Shown: positions 1-14,300, counted from the stretch's first letter. The stretch is 64,000 nucleotides of DNA from Trogon surrucura (GCA_020746105.1 CM036617.1:204559971-204623970); one strand, 5' to 3'. A program made the numbers and translations. Notes: generated by a model from the letters alone, not told the origin.

Positions 1-3000
1 TCATGTTTCACGTCACGCCGTGCCCTTTGCATGCTGGCTTTTGTAACTCTTTATTTTTTCTGAGATGAGGAATTTATGAATCAAAAGGTGGGGGAGTGGA
101 GCCGTGTGGAGGCTGAGTCAGATTGTGAAAAGGGAAAGCCAAGTGAGAGTGTGCGCTTGCATATCACTTTTACAAACATGGTTTCATTCATCTCCATATG
201 TTGCTCCTGTTACTACTAATAAAGCTCTGGTTTCTCAGACCCTGGGAACACTGGTCTTCCTGGGAGTTTTGCCCTATAGCCTCCATAGTACTTGTGTTAT
301 AGTATCTTGTTTTCCTCGTTATGTTTTTATTACATTGAACATGTGAAGTATAGAAAGAATTTGGTAATATGAATGTATTTCCCAAGCCCTCCTCTTTCGT
401 TCCTAGTATTAGATGTGCAAAAGACTGACATTATCTACCAGCAGCAATCGTTTCCCTCTATACTGGTAAAATTACCTAATTATAAAAACAAAAAAAAGCT
501 TTTGTCCTGCGCATGCATCCCTGTTCGCTTCCTCTTTCTTGCCTTACTCTCCTAATGATAGCCAACTCCATCACAGCAATTTTGGAACTGCAGGAAATGG
601 AGCTTTTTCTGCTGAAATATTTCTACAGAAGCCTCTGTAGGCAAAGGGAACCAGGGAGCAAGGTCTGCTTTAGGTGTGGTGGTGTCTGGGGTTTTGTTCC
701 GTGGCGGGGGGTATAACTGTGGAGAGTACAATAATTAATTGAATCCAACGTTGGGAGAGAAGAAGGGGGGAGAAGGATTGCAGTGGAGAAAATAAGTGTG
801 GGGGTTATTTTTAAAGTTTCAGATGCAAGATCTCAGTGGCAATTTCAATGACCTTCATGATTTCTATTTTGGACAAAAGGCAGCAACCTAGTACAGTGGT
901 ATCGTTTGTCTTCTCCCAGCCTCATCCTTTGTTCTCCTTGGGTTTAGCCTGTCACTGCCCAGGGCTGGACTGTCCTTGTCGGGGCAGCAGCACCCCTCAC
1001 CCGTGACTCTCAGAAGTGCTGTTCTGGCAGGTGATTTTGTTTTCTCCAACTGCTTATTTCACATCTCCTCTGCTATGCAAGATCTTTCCTTCTTATGACC
1101 CTCTGACTCTCTCTCCTCTGTGTCTAATTTATGCTTCAATACTTCTGTCTTGCCAAATGTTGTGCTGGTTACTTTACCTTCTCCCTTCTCTCCACTTTTT
1201 GTCCACTCATGCTTTTTCTCTGGTTTTTTTTTTCCCTCTTTCGTATATCTTCTCCTTCCTCAGTTTGTTTTTTTTCCCCTTTTTTGGTCTGTGTTTTTAT
1301 ACCATGTCTTGCCTTCACTTCAGGCCACTGCCTTACTCTACCTTCCTCTTGACATTTTCTCCAGCTGAAACAAAGAAGTGACTCATGCTTATAGTCTAAT
1401 TCTGTTGCATCCCTTTCTCAATACCCAAAATTTGCTGCTCCTGCCTGTCCTCAAACTCACGTGTTGGGTAGAGTGAAGGATTAAGTATGTGCGAAATGTT
1501 CCTAAATTCAGAAGTGGACTTAAGAAAGCAGCTCGCTCTGGCTGCACCGTGAACAGAGCAGTTATTGTGCTCCCACTGTGACAGTACCAGAGGAGGATTG
1601 TGAGCCCCCTGAACCCAGGGAACTAATGACCTTTTCTTTGCATTTCTAAATTTCTAGTTGTTGGCAGTGAGAAGTTTATAGTTTTAGATAAGGGACAGTG
1701 CCATCTGTTTGAATTATCCCTTGAATCCTGGTCTCATCTAAAATAAGATTCCACAAAATGCTTTTTCTTTTTTTGCCAATTGTTTTGGTTTATACGTTTG
1801 TTAAGCCACTTTTGTGCAGCTGTTGGGAAAGAAATGCTTTTCTCCTCCTCAGAGCTAAGCTCTGCCTGTGAAAAGGGCTCTGTGTGGGGTGAGGCTGGGA
1901 TCTCAGCTCATCAGCTTCCCTTTTTTTTCTGGAGCCTGAGGGAGAGGAGGTAGCTGTGACTGTAGGATCATATGCATTGGGTGGGAGATGGAAGAATAGA
2001 TGCATAACCCAAAAATGCTACGTTAACCTTAGGGGGTGGGAGTGGAGTTGTTTAATAATATTTCTCCTTGACTATCACTGACTGCAAACGGCATCATTGG
2101 TGATCAAGGGCAAATATTAGATTTTACTATTTAAATAAGACTCTTAGTTAAAAAAAATTAGTAATTAAATTTTTTTTTGGCCTTTCAAAAAGCATACTAC
2201 TAACTGACTGGAATGAAAACAGCTCCATCCCACGGATTCCACCTCCACTTTCTGGCAGCTTACCTGACTCATAAAGAGAGTGGGGGATTTTATATGCTAC
2301 CTACATCAACTCAACATTTTCCTTTGTAGTGAGAGCTAATCACCACCCTTGTCATATTATTTCACTGACCCTCATGAAGATATGATCTGTCATGGGAGTT
2401 TGCTTATCTTTCAAACCAGCCTTCAAACTTTTTACAGAGTTGGAGGAGGGAAGGGGCTGTTTCTGAATTTGATGAAAGTACAGGATGGCCCACTGCAATA
2501 AGGTTTTCTATGTTGTTTCTTAAAAACTGGTGTTTACCTCCAAATCAGGGAGGAGAGAGTTTCCATTTGCAGAGGACTCATCTCTGACATGAGATGTGCC
2601 ACTAGGAGAGTTGAGATGCATCAGCTCGAGGTAGAGGACCATCCCCCAGGAGACGTGTGCTGAGGAAGAACTGTGAGATTTTAGCCAGAATGATTAAGGA
2701 TTTAAAAAGGCAAAGTTTTGTCAGCAGAGGTGATGTTTATATTAGGTCAACAGAGAGTCAGGAAAAATGGACGTGGTTTTGGCCATGTAAAATTTCTCCT
2801 TATAACCTGTTTGTATAACCTGTGTGACCTGGTCTCTTGTGAGGAGAGAGATCATATGTAGCAGACTGATACTTATCAAGCAGAAAATACTACACAAAAG
2901 AAGACGGGAAGATGGGAATGAGAACAAGACACACAGGTGGCAATACAACAAATACAGCGTGCGCAGGAGGCAGTGGAGGAAGAGGTAGGAGGAACTGAAA

Positions 3001-6000
3001 GTGCACCTCCAGGAGGGTTATTGGGAGCTACAAAGAGATTTACCCTGGGAAGTGAGAGGAGGCTTGAGCAGAAAAGCGTGTGACATTTTTGCAGAAGGAT
3101 CATGAGATACAGAGAGGGCAGAGAGGAAGGAATGGTCAAGACTGGAGCTCAGCGCTTAAGGAGAAATCTTAGGGTGAAGGAGGGTCAGAGAAGGCTGATA
3201 AGTCTCATCATTTCTCTGTCACAGAGCAGGCAGAACCAAGGAATGGGAAGGAAAGGGGAAAACCAAACAAGCTGAAGGGAACCATTGACAAATGTGAATG
3301 AAGGAGGGATAGGGAAGATGATGCTGTTAACTGAAAGGGCAAAGTCCTCCTCAGGTTTTCGGACCTGGAAAATGATTGAGTAGTAAGTGGGATGCTACAA
3401 GACAGGAGGCAGGGAGCATCCCATCAAGAATGAGCTGTCTGACCACACCCAGTATAAATATGAGTTATTTCCATTCTTGATGTGTATAAGCCTTAAAATG
3501 CGTTGCAGATACAGCAGCTCTGCCCTGAAGATGGATGCTGCAGCTGACTTGCCCTTCCTGTCACATCTTCTTCTTTCTCTCAAGCCAAAATTAATCCCAT
3601 ATTCTCTCTTCTCCTGCACTGAGGGTCCTCAGCCAGGTTCCGATCGTCCTTCTTATCGATTGCGTGGGCCTGATAACTGGGGCACAACTCAAGGTAAAGA
3701 CTAAGGAGCCACCCGCAAAGACTTGCTTCTTGAGGCAGAGGCACTAATGAGCTCTGCGGAGGGCGCGTGCTGAGAGACACACCAGCAGGGAGGAAGAGGA
3801 GCAAAGGGTGAGCACTTCATCCGAGGAAGAAACAGGTTGGGAGACCGTAGCAGTGAGGAAACTAAAGGTGCCTCAGGAGGAAAGCAAGTGTAGGAGGATG
3901 GAGCCGCGGGGGGTTAAAAATAACAGTATGGTGCAGATAATGTGGCATCTCACTGGCATTTTAAACCTGCTGCCTTTGAAAACCGTTTTGTGTTTTGAAA
4001 AGCAAGCCTTACATTTAATTGTTCTAATTGCTACTGATCAGCCAGGACCGATGGCATTTTGGGGCTGTGATTTTGTCCAGCAATCCCCGTTTTCTTCACT
4101 GCTGGTCCAGTGGTTGCAACGAAGTCCTCAGCAGAGAGCTCTTTTTACCCTGCCGGACGTAAATATCGATGTATCCCTAATTATGCTTTGATTCCTCTGG
4201 AAGGGAGATGACCTTTTTTAGCATGTATCAGTATAGTGACTGACACAATAAGGCCATGTGATAATAATGCTATCACAAATTAGAGCCAAATTAAAATACC
4301 ATTTACAAGTGATACGTACAATGCAAAATTTGATAATGGGCTAACCTGGTCTGAGAGCCATTTTTTTTTCAGCGTTTTTGGAGGACTGCAAGCTTTCCAA
4401 CCCTGTGGCTGTTCAAAGTAATGTGTTAGTCTCAGTGTAAATATCACATATTGGGTGGGACCAAGTGACAGCAAGCCTGCTGAGACTTTGAACCTCCTGG
4501 TACTTGTAGTGAGTGTGAGAGAAAGAGGGAAGGAACAATAAGGAAAAGAATAAAGGCAAGAGAAATGCAAGTGAAGGACCTCCGTGCATTTTGGTAACAA
4601 TTCTTCAGTAGCACAGCTACATAGAACAAACTAAGGATGTTGTCTGGTTAATGTAGAGCAGTTACTTGCTATTGCCAGAGCCATATCCTGTATCGGGTTT
4701 TGTCTTTGAACTGTGGAAGGTATGGGGGAGAAACCCCTCCTCTGTTGCCCTCATCCTCCTACTTCCAAGTAAGGATGTAAGTGAAGCTCCTCCTTCTCAT
4801 CTCCAGGGTGAATTTGTCCATGAACATTTTAAAAAGGTTTACTGTCAGTTCTTGTGTCAGAGCTTACTTTTACCTTTGATAACTCGTGTCCTTAGTGCTC
4901 ACCCCGTCAACATCTTGAGGGTATCCAGCTCCTCTCCTTGGCGGTTCTTTGCTGTGCAGTCTCAGCCATGGCTTTCTCTTCTCCTTCCATTTAACAGCCT
5001 CTCCGTTTTCCTGCTTTGTGCAGAAGATGACCTCTAATGCTCAGAGGACTCTCTGCCTGTAGTAATGTGATCTAGTGGCTGCAGCAGAGAAAGGTGTCAG
5101 CAGTCCGGGATCGTATTCCCAATCTGGTTATTGGATGATGTGAGATCTGGGGAAGGACATTTATCTTTGTTTCCCCGCAGGCTCCAGTAATAGTCATGCA
5201 TCTTCATTTTACAGTAAAATTGCTACTACCATGCCAAATTAATTATTAATACACACATTACAATATTTTCAGTATCCTGTAGCAATGAAATCTGACTCTC
5301 TGCCACTCACTGCCCTTTAGCTTGTGGCATGGCATGTGGTCCTTTTGGATGTACCTGTGTGGTGCCCACAGCTCCTGCATCTGCACTCCGTGTTCCCAGG
5401 TACCTGTGCTTTACAGCCATGGTAAAGCAGCTTTCATGTATTCCTGAATTTTTCATTAATTGCAGGGTTTCCGTTACTTTTTTTTATTAAACCGTTTTCA
5501 GGACTTGCTCAAACATGAGTAATGCAACTGGGAAACGATGATTGAAGTTAGAGACTCTCATTTAGAGGGAATGTCGGTCATGATTGATTACAGCTGCACA
5601 CATCATGCCCTCATCTGGCTCTTTCCCCTCCATGTAGGGGTAGAGTTGGTGATACTGCTCAGGTCTGTTGAGCATACGTGCGTTAGTCCCATATACATCG
5701 CATGAAGTTTGTTTCAAAGGTTTTGCTGGGCTTATTTCACCTGTGCCAATGAAAATATGTGGTCATATTGAGGCTATGATGTGCCATCGCATCCCTCTCA
5801 GAAGCCTTCATGACCTTGGTCTGATCTTCAGTCTAATTTGGGAACATAGCTCTCCACTTTGGCATGGGTTTATATCTGTATATATTATTCCCAGTCAATG
5901 GGGTATGGCCAGAGTAAACATTTTGGGGTACGATCCCTGCTTTTGTTGTTTGTTTGGGTTTTTTTGTTGCACAAATTATCTGTAGCACTGGAAAAGGTTA

Positions 6001-6656
6001 CATAAATCTATGAAAACCTGGGCATGGTGTATGTAGGAGGAAGAGATGCCACACGTGTCTGCATTGGTTCCCACATAACTCCCACCTTAACTCAGAAGTT
6101 CTCGTCTCCTGGGGCAGCTTCTTCTCCCTCTCCCACCCACTCTTCCCTTATGGCCTGCAGGTTTTGGGCTGTAGCTTCTTTCATATTTTTGGCCATGGCT
6201 GAATTAGCACATTTTTAATGGATGCCTTTTTCAGCACTGATGAAAATAGTGTAGAATTTTGGTAATTCTCCATTGTCCGTAAAATATATCCATAAAAATA
6301 GTTTGCTCAAATGCCGTAGCAATTCTTTAGGCTTACTATCATTGCTAGTTTAAAGACCATTGTAAAAGGAGTTATTTAGATATAGCAGACTCAGCAAGCT
6401 TATGGTCTTCTGCTTTTCCAGAGGAATGAAAATGAGGTCAAAGGTAAAGTAAATTTCATTTTTGGTATGTCACAGAGCAATTTATTTTCAATCTACATTT
6501 TTTATTTTCAATAGCCTAGAGCATCATGGAGTAAATAAAGCATCTTTCTGATGTATAACAGGTGGTTAGTATTACAGGCCCCAGTCATCTATAATTTTTT
6601 GTTCTCACACTCATCTCCAATAGCCTGTGCTTTGCAAATCACCAAGAAGATACCTA
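1..6656. other. Intergenic DNA without a recognised gene
   Basis: No open frame exceeds about 127 codons, and none carries a recognisable domain. There is a pyrimidine-rich stretch around 1,170-1,300 and scattered A/T runs. I see no CR1 tail, RNA gene or splice-bounded exon that I could defend. Short host exons without context could be missed here. Confidence 0.6.
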
Positions 6657-6935
6657 GAATCATAGAATCATAGAATGTCAGGGGTTGGAAGGGACCTCCA
6701 GAGATAATCTAGTCCAACCCCCCTGCCAGAGCAGGATCCCCTAGGGCAGCCACACAGGAATGTGTCCAGGCGGGTTTTGAAAGTCTCCAGAGAAGGAGAC
6801 TCCACAACCTCTCTGGGCAGCCTGTGCCAGTGCTCCGTCACCCTCACTGAGAAGTTTCTCTTCATGTTGAGGTGGAACTTCCTGTGTTCTAACTTAAACC
6901 CATTATTGTTCTGTTGCTGGGCAGAGCATATGATG
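6657..6935 (-). mobile_element. CR1 LINE, 5'-truncated 3'-end fragment
   Basis: The plus strand begins with repeated AGAATCAT-type octamers. These are followed by the GGTTGGAAGGGACCTC block and the antisense of the last RT-domain codons. The minus strand translates to a CR1 ORF2 C-terminus with [19 protein letters not shown]. Homology fades after about 6,935. The copy is severely 5'-truncated, as most CR1 insertions are, and non-functional. Confidence 0.9.
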
Positions 6936-8091
6936 CTGCTGAGTAGCTGTCTTACATGCTTCTCCCACCCAGCAGGATTGCTCCAGGTCCATCAGAGATC
7001 ACCTGCCTGTTCATGGTTAGCAGGCTCTGACCTCTCCCTTTCAGAGTTAGTCTAAGTTCGGGAGCTCAACCTTGCACCAAGACACAGAGCTGCTGCTGAC
7101 AGGTTGACCCCCTGGGTCCAGCCAAGTTGAGGTGGGTTATGAAGGGAACAGAAGCCTGTTGCTGGAGGAAAGGATTCGTGGCAGAAGCAGCAAGTCCTGA
7201 TGACTGTAAAACTTGGAGAGGAAGCTTCTGCTGAAGTTTTCTGTTGTATTAAGGTTTTGACTTACTGATAGAACCCCAGGAAGGGAGTGAGCCTGGTTGT
7301 GTTCTCTGTTAGACTGTGTTAGTACTGAGGGCCTTCTGAGGATGGCTGCACTCATACAAGTTTCTCTTAAACCCTGGCACTCTGTGGGAAAGCTGAGTGG
7401 AGTGTCGTAGCAGATGCTGGTACTGGGTTTGCTCTTGTAAACATTTAACAGGTATTGATCTATAGAGAACATAATTTCTCCTTTTCACATTTATTAGATT
7501 CTGTTGGTCAAGCGTGTAGATCAGAGATATTCCAAAGTAGGTAGATAATGAGTGCTTTTATAAAAAGCAGATAAAAGTCATGCTAAAGCTTTTTTAAGTA
7601 CTCATTTATTCACAGTAACAAAACCTTCATAAAAAGTGAAGTCTGTTTCTTATAAAGTACTGAGCCTCCTGGATTCCAGTGGAAATCAATGCTGGCTCTT
7701 GGTGCTAAACATCTCTAAACATCCTATCTGTGGTTTCAGACCTAGGTTAAACCCCCACTGACTTCAGGCTCTCCTTCAATCAGAGCAAGGACAGCAGACA
7801 TTCTGACAGCCATTCTTCTTGCAGCACTGTGTCTCTGTTTCTCTGCTTGACTCATGGATAAGATTTTCTTTTCTTTAACAATCCTCTCTGCAGAGAGCTC
7901 TGATCTAGGATAATGCTTCTTACGTGGTACATAAGCATCTCTCATTGATACCCTCACAAACCTGAGAAGTACTTGCAGCTTGGCCAGAAGTCGCACAAGA
8001 AATTACAGCTGTTGCTGGTGATTAAAAGTGTGTTTTCTAAAATCGTAAATGGAAAAATCATAACTGATGTAAATCATAAATGAAAACCCAC
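6936..8091. other. Intergenic DNA, nothing recognised
   Basis: Open frames on both strands are short and lack domain signatures. I see no repeat tail, RNA gene or clear regulatory site in this interval between two CR1 fragments. Confidence 0.6.
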
Positions 8092-8202
8092 CTTGACGCG
8101 TTCCTGTGCGACCTACTGTAGGTGATCCTGCTTTGGCAGGGAGGTTGGACTGGATGATCTTTTGAGGTCCCTTCCAACTCCTGACATTCTGTGATTCTGT
8201 GA
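8092..8202 (+). mobile_element. CR1 LINE, 3'-terminal stub
   Basis: About 110 bases match the very end of CR1. They start in the last ORF2 codons (TTGACGCGTTCCTGTG), run through the TTGGACTGGATGATCTTTTGAGG box, and end in ATTCTGTGATTCTGTG octamers. This is a short 5'-truncated insertion in the same orientation as the larger copy that follows about 230 bases later. Confidence 0.88.
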
Positions 8203-8435
8203 AATGCGAGAAAAGAAAGGAAGAGAAAAGAAAAGATCACTGTAGGGAGTATCCTGTACTGAGCTCCCAGGCAATGTGTTAACACAGGCAATGATAAGGA
8301 ACTCTCGCAGAGCTAGGATGCGAGTGTATCTCAGTGCTCTGTTCTGCCTGTATTTCTTCTAAACAGACCTAAAGATCACTTTCAACGTAGTGTATCTGTG
8401 TCAGGTAATGAGTTTGTAGCATTTCTTTCTATGTT

Positions 8436-9192
8436 AAGGAGGAGACATGTGGGTAGGAACAACCGCAGGTTCCAGTATAAGTTGGGGAATGACTTATTAG
8501 AGAGCAGTGTAGGGGAAAGGGACCTGGGAGTCTTGGTGGACAGCAGGATGACCACGAGCCAGCACTGTGCCCTTGTGGCCAGGAAGGCCAATGGCATCCT
8601 GGGGTGTATTAGAAGGGGGGTGGTTAGTAGGTCGAGAGAGGTTCTCCTTCCCCTCTACTCTGCCCTGGTGAGACCCCATCTGGAATATTGTGTCCAGTTC
8701 TGGGCCCCTCAGTTCAAGAAAGACAGGGAACTGCTGGAGAGAGTCCAGCACAGGGCAACTAGGATGATTAAGGGAGTGCAGCATCTCCCTTATGAGGAAA
8801 GACTGAGGGAGCTGGGGCTCTTTAGTTTGGAGAAGAGGAGGCTGAGGGGTGACCTCATTAATGTTTACAAATATATCAAGGGGGAGTGTCACGAGGATGG
8901 AGCCAGGCTCTTCTCGGTGACAACCACTGATAGGACAAGGGGTAATGGGCTGAAACTGGAACATAAGAGGTTCTGCTTAAACTCGAGAAGAAACTTCTTC
9001 TCAGTGAGGGTGACGGAACACTGGAACGGGCTGCCCAGAGAGGCTGTGGAGTCTCCTTCTCTGGAGACATTCAAGACCTGCCTGGACACATTCCTGTGTA
9101 GCATAATCTAGGCATTCCTGCTCTGGCAGGGAGATTGGACTTGATGATCTTTCGAGGTTCCTTCCAATCCCTGACATTCTGTGATTCTGTGA
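8436..9192 (+). mobile_element. CR1 LINE, truncated copy with an open RT C-terminal frame
   Basis: A continuous frame runs to 9,111 and encodes the C-terminal part of CR1 ORF2. It contains [39 protein letters not shown] and [16 protein letters not shown]. The element ends after 9,111 with the standard CR1 3' UTR and ATTCTGTGATTCTGTG octamers. The endonuclease and the catalytic half of RT are missing, so it cannot move by itself. The unbroken frame suggests a fairly young insertion. The 5' boundary is placed by loss of similarity and is approximate. Confidence 0.92.
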
Positions 9193-11183
9193 GACATCTT
9201 CAGTTTTAACTTCTTTTTGTAGTTCGATATGCAAATGTGAATCCCTCCATGAGAAGAATAGCATGTGTGTATCCAAGGTTAAAACTTAGCTATTTAGATG
9301 ATAACCTTACTGGAGCAATCATATAAAATGCCACAGAGCATGTGAGATTGGGGATGGGGCCTTATTATCAATACTGGGTTATCTGGGAGCAGACCTGGTA
9401 TCACAAAGCTGATCTCTGCATCCCTGCACCACTGGAAGAAGTCAGGCATTTCAGACTAGTTTACCTTACTCAAGGAAATTCTCCTCCACATTTCTTCAAA
9501 GCAAATATTACCTCATCATCACATGCTAGACAGCATACCAAGAGAAGAATCCTTTCCAATCCAGAATATGAACTATCGTTTTTTGCAGATGAGGCAGCAT
9601 CACTGATGTCTCATGGTGACTCATCACGCGTCTGATCTGCTTTACTACCTAAGGCAGGGCTTGCTACTAAATAACCATAAAATATCTGCTTGTTTTCTCA
9701 ACTGTTGCTGTTTAATTGCACCTATTGAATGAGCAAATTCTTGTTTAGTAACTTCCAGGTAGATGGCCATACATTATAAAATGAAGAGGATTTTCAATTT
9801 GCAGAAATATGCTGTTCCAACAACAGTGATGTGCTGACATCTGGTAATTTGTAAACTGTATTTAGCGGATATGTTGTCTGTGCTCTTACAAGCATTTCAG
9901 AACAGTTGAAGCTGTTAGAAAGCCTTTTTTTTTTTCTTTTGGTGGAAACGTTCTCTAGTTTACTGCCCTTTGTGCTTCAGAGAGAGTAAAAAAAGACCAG
10001 CAGCAAATTCTGCTTTACATATCTCAATGTGTAGGTTTAAAGCCAAGCTTTCTTTATTTTATACAGCAAGAGAAAGTGAGGAAAGGGAATATAATTGGAC
10101 AAAACTACCAGGACATTCCTATTTAAGGGGCAGAATAATGAGCAAATGCCCGTTAGCATTCATTTACTCTGGCAGGTATTAAAATAAATCATCACAAGAC
10201 TAGCAAATGTCAGAATATCAGATGTACAAAAGATGAGAGCTTGATTTTTTTCCTAGAAGTGTTTAATTTTCCACCAAAATCTTCTAAGTGCTGATTCTAG
10301 AAAGGTAACTTTTGCGCTTGATTAGGAAATTGCAGCAAGGGAGCAGCCTGGTGGGCATGGGGAATTTACAATGGATTCCACAGAGCTCATCACAGCAAGG
10401 AAAACTTTTAACAGAAAAAAAAAAAAAAAAGAAGGAAAAAATCCACGAGAATCCATGAGAAAAAAAGGAAAAAAATCCACGAGAAGAGGTCCAAAAGGCC
10501 AGCTGATCGCCCACCCCTCATCAGCCGTGCACACCACTGGCACCAACTTGGCACTGGTCCTACAGACTCAGCAGCAAGGCCAAAAACGAACAAAAATGCT
10601 GCGGGAGCTTCCCTGCCTGTTTTTCTTTCTCCATCAATGCATCAGGCCTGGGGAAAACAGAGACGGCATCAGCCTTCATGTGGGATTGCTCGGCAGGGCT
10701 CCTTGCCCATCTCAGATCTGAGAGACTGTGGTGATTTGTATCTTTGAATATGTTTTCAGTTCATTTTCCTTTTAATGATGCTGAAGAAAGGGGTGTCAAC
10801 ACAAAGGAAGATGTATCTGTCACTCGGCATCGCTCTGGTGTCTAACAGCAGGCAGGCTGCTGCTCTTGGAGCTGGCTAGCAAAAAAATACCATGATTGGT
10901 TTTGTTGTTGGTTTTTGGAGGAAGGAGAAAAATACCAGCACTAGTAACTGACTCAGAGGATACAAAGCTGTAAAGAAAAAAGCTGTACACAAAGGTTTTC
11001 TTCAAAAACCTTTTGTCAAATCTCATCGTGATGTTTCCGAGTGCCTCCTCATGCATGGCCATACCCTGTGTCCAAGGAGCTGCGGTGGCTTGGACCTGGA
11101 GATGAGCACCACCTCCCATCCATCGGGCTAACACAGCTCCTAAAGCATCTTCTAGATGAGAGGTATCCAGCTTCAGTCTCCAA
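9193..11183. other. Intergenic DNA with an A-rich local repeat
   Basis: No gene is recognised. Apart from the A-rich repeat near 10.4 kb, listed separately, I see only short chance frames, including a 231-codon minus-strand frame at 10,820-11,515. That frame has low-complexity content and overlaps a CR1 relic, so I do not call it coding. Confidence 0.55.
10415..10486. repeat. A-rich imperfect tandem repeat
   Basis: A run of 16 A is followed by two copies of the unit AGGAAAAAATCCACGAGA, about 33 bases apart, joined by an A-rich linker with ATCCATGAGA. It is probably slippage-derived simple sequence with no evident function. Confidence 0.75.
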
Positions 11184-11380
11184 GAGTCCCAGAATGCTGA
11201 GGCTCTTGGTGCCTCTGGTGAGCATCTAGTGCAGCCTGTGCTCAGAGCAGGGTGAGCCACTGTAGGTTGCTCAGAGCCCCATCCAGTTGGATATTGAGTA
11301 TCTCCAAGGATGGAGACCCTGCGACCTCCCTGAGCAACCTGTGCCTCATCACCCTTGCAGCAGAGAAGCCAATCATGATA
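11184..11380 (-). mobile_element. CR1 LINE, old 3' fragment
   Basis: The plus strand shows a decayed antisense CR1 3' end. CCCAGAATGCTG and GCATCTAGTGCAGCC are followed by the box AGAGCAGGGTGAGCC and by TATCTCCAAGGATGGAGACC, all in the CR1 order. Divergence is high and the tail octamers are barely recognisable, so this is an old copy. Boundaries are approximate. Confidence 0.75.
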
Positions 11381-14300
11381 GCAACACTTCCAAACACAAG
11401 AACTGATAATTATTAACCTCTTCAGGTTTTTTGTTTTGTGTGGTTTTTTAAGGAAAAAGAAAAAAAAAAAAAAAGCACTGATTTTTATAACATTAAACAA
11501 TTTTTTAAGGGTCACCTAGTTTTCCCTCAACAAACTCTCCACATGGACGTTTTGGGAATAATCCCACTACGTCTGTCTTAATACCAGAGCAGAACCTGCC
11601 TGTGAACTGTGTGGCACTGTTGACACAAGGGCTGGTGATACTGTTGACCATTATTAATATTATTTATTTAGCACCTGGCAAACGCACCCAGGCTCTTTGT
11701 GCTAGGCACTCCCCGAGCGAACTGGAAGGAGAACAACCTGTTCCCAGAGAAGGTGTTATTTACCTATTAAACAGTAGGCTGCAAAGAAATGAGTGAAGGG
11801 AAGCAAGACCACCAAAGATTTGTGTTAATCTCTCAACTTCAGCATCCCTGCTTCCCTTGTTGCGGCCATACATGGGAGAAGAGTGAAATCCTGGCCACAC
11901 TACTCAAAGACATTAGCCAGTTAAATGAGCAGAGATGTCCTGTAGGTGTGACCTTTTCTGGAGACATTTGAAATCACTCTGGTGCCTCTTGGTTGCTGTA
12001 TTATTTTTTTTTTAAGCTACAAGTGCACTTAACAATTAGTAGGTATTTTAGAAGGATGCAGTTTTAAAAATGCCTAAGAAACAGTCATTTTCATTTTTCC
12101 GTTGTGTTTTTCAGACAGGAAATTAGCTCAAGAGAAAAAGAAGCAAGTGCACAGTTATTTCTTCTCTTGGAAAAATGCCTTTCTGTTGAAAAGATATATT
12201 TTCAAGACCGTGAACAAGGGCGGTAGGGGATTTCTTTTTCAGATAATGCTTCCCAAATAGAGGGAGAAAGGAAAAAAAAAACAGGGTTTTACCAAAGGAA
12301 GAAGACGTGGTGTTCAAGGGGGGCAAGTGTCAAAGTTCTGAGCAGTGTCCAGGACTTCTGGGCGGTCCAGCCCTTCCAGATGCCTCCACTGAGAAGAACA
12401 CATAGGAAAATTAAGAAGGGGGTTGGGCGGAAGAGTCACGCACATAGTACATGAAAATCAGAGTCAAGCACATAGTACATGAAAATCCTCTTTGCAAGTT
12501 TTAAAAAAAAGATAAGAAATTCATCTAGGAGGACACAGCTGGCTACCCCACCCTCAAAGCAAAGCATGGAGCTCTGGAGGCTCTTTCCAGCTGCACATTT
12601 CTTGCATTTCTGTGACACTGTTTGTTCATGTGGTCACACTGAGCGTTTTGCCATGCCAACTCTTAGCTTCCACTTTGGTCAGAACCATTTTATGTATCTC
12701 TAGGCATGGTCTTTGTCCATGGTTTCCGCCTAGCTCAGTTCACTTGGCCATGAAGCTCTTCCAGGGGTTGAGTTCAGCTGAAAAAGAACTACTCTCTCAA
12801 TGTGCCCATCTCCACCTTCCAAGAGTCAGCAAAATTCATTAGTTTATGATTGCCAGGTGGTGTAACCACATATGATACAGCTACAGGTTTCTTGAAACTA
12901 GGAAGAGATATTAATGTTCATAAACTGAAGCCAACTAGAAAAAAAGCATCAACAACAACCTTTCAATACATTTAGTTTTCTTTTTCTTCCTGATGTTAGG
13001 TTGCTAGTAATTCCAGGGATTTGTTTGAGGTTTCAGTCTGAGATTCCAGTTTGAGGTTCTGCGGCAACGAGGAGCTAGTCATGTGCTTGCAGCCTCTTAC
13101 TTGGAGTTTTCCTGTACGCTGGCCTTTTCCACCTAGTTAGACAATATCCTATTTTGGAGTGACAAATTACTTCTTTTTTGCAAGATGAAGCAAATGAGAC
13201 TTGAACGGGTCTCTCAGGCCTCACAAAGACAAAACGCTCCTTAACAGCAAGGAAGAAACTGCTTTGCTTGAACAAAAACTTGGCACTTACAGACACTGGT
13301 GCCAAATTTCGTTTCTAGCCAGGCGTTTTGGAGGGCTGTGATGGAGACATTGCCTCCCTGCTCCCATGCATCCCAAACAGTGTCAGCCTGTCCTTGCAGC
13401 TGAACATGCCTCCACTTGAAATGTTCAGCGTTGCCCTTTGCCCAGCACCTGCCAGAGCCCAACATCGGTGCCTCGTAGGGTGGAACAGCCAGCAGTGGCC
13501 CTGGTGCTGGCTGCGGGCAAAAGGCAGCGTCTCATGTACTGAGGATTTGGAGCCACAGAGGTTTCTTGCATGGTTTAGAAGCAGGAGCTAGTATCCACCA
13601 AGACATGGGCACATAAATCTAGCCTCAGCATTGAAGACTCCTGCTCCCACAGTGGGCAACCAGGAACTTCTTATAGACTTGGTTGCAACACGGCTGCTGC
13701 GTTTGGCTTTGATTGCAAATGCGGGAAACAGTGGAGAAGCCAGGCCAGGATGGAGCATGACATCTCCTTCCTTCCCAAGGAGGAGAGGAGGGCTGAGCAT
13801 GCAGCTGTTGCTTTGGTGCAGGGATCGTTTAGGTCCCTCTCTGATTATCTGTGTGTGCAGACCATATGTTACACCCCCACTTTCTTTTTCCTGTTTACTT
13901 CTATCCGTTTTTCCATGTGCCATCATCTTTGAAGCTCTTTATTCTTTTCTAGTCTCTCTTGGCCATCAGACTGTAATTCCTGGGTCATCTTCAAAGGAGG
14001 TGCAAAGCACTAAAAGCCCAAGTCCTGGGGTGATGCTGGAAGTGGATCCTCTAGCAAAGCCTGGAGAAGCCTTGCCTTTCAAGGGAGCCCTCCAAGTGTC
14101 CTCTGAAACACAAAACCATTTTCCAGGTTGCAACACAGTTATTCCCATGATCCATATAGTAAAGGACGTGTAAATTTGTAGCATAGGCAAGGCACCCAGT
14201 TTCATGATGGGTGTAGATAATTTCTTTTTGTTACTGCACTTCTGCATGAGAGCAGTCAGCTGCAGACCATGGATCTGCAGGTTGTGGCCTAATGAAGAAA

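Noticed and set aside
10820-11515. 231-codon minus-strand frame
   Set aside because: It overlaps a CR1 relic and an A-rich stretch and contains homopolymer residues. There is no sign of a gene.
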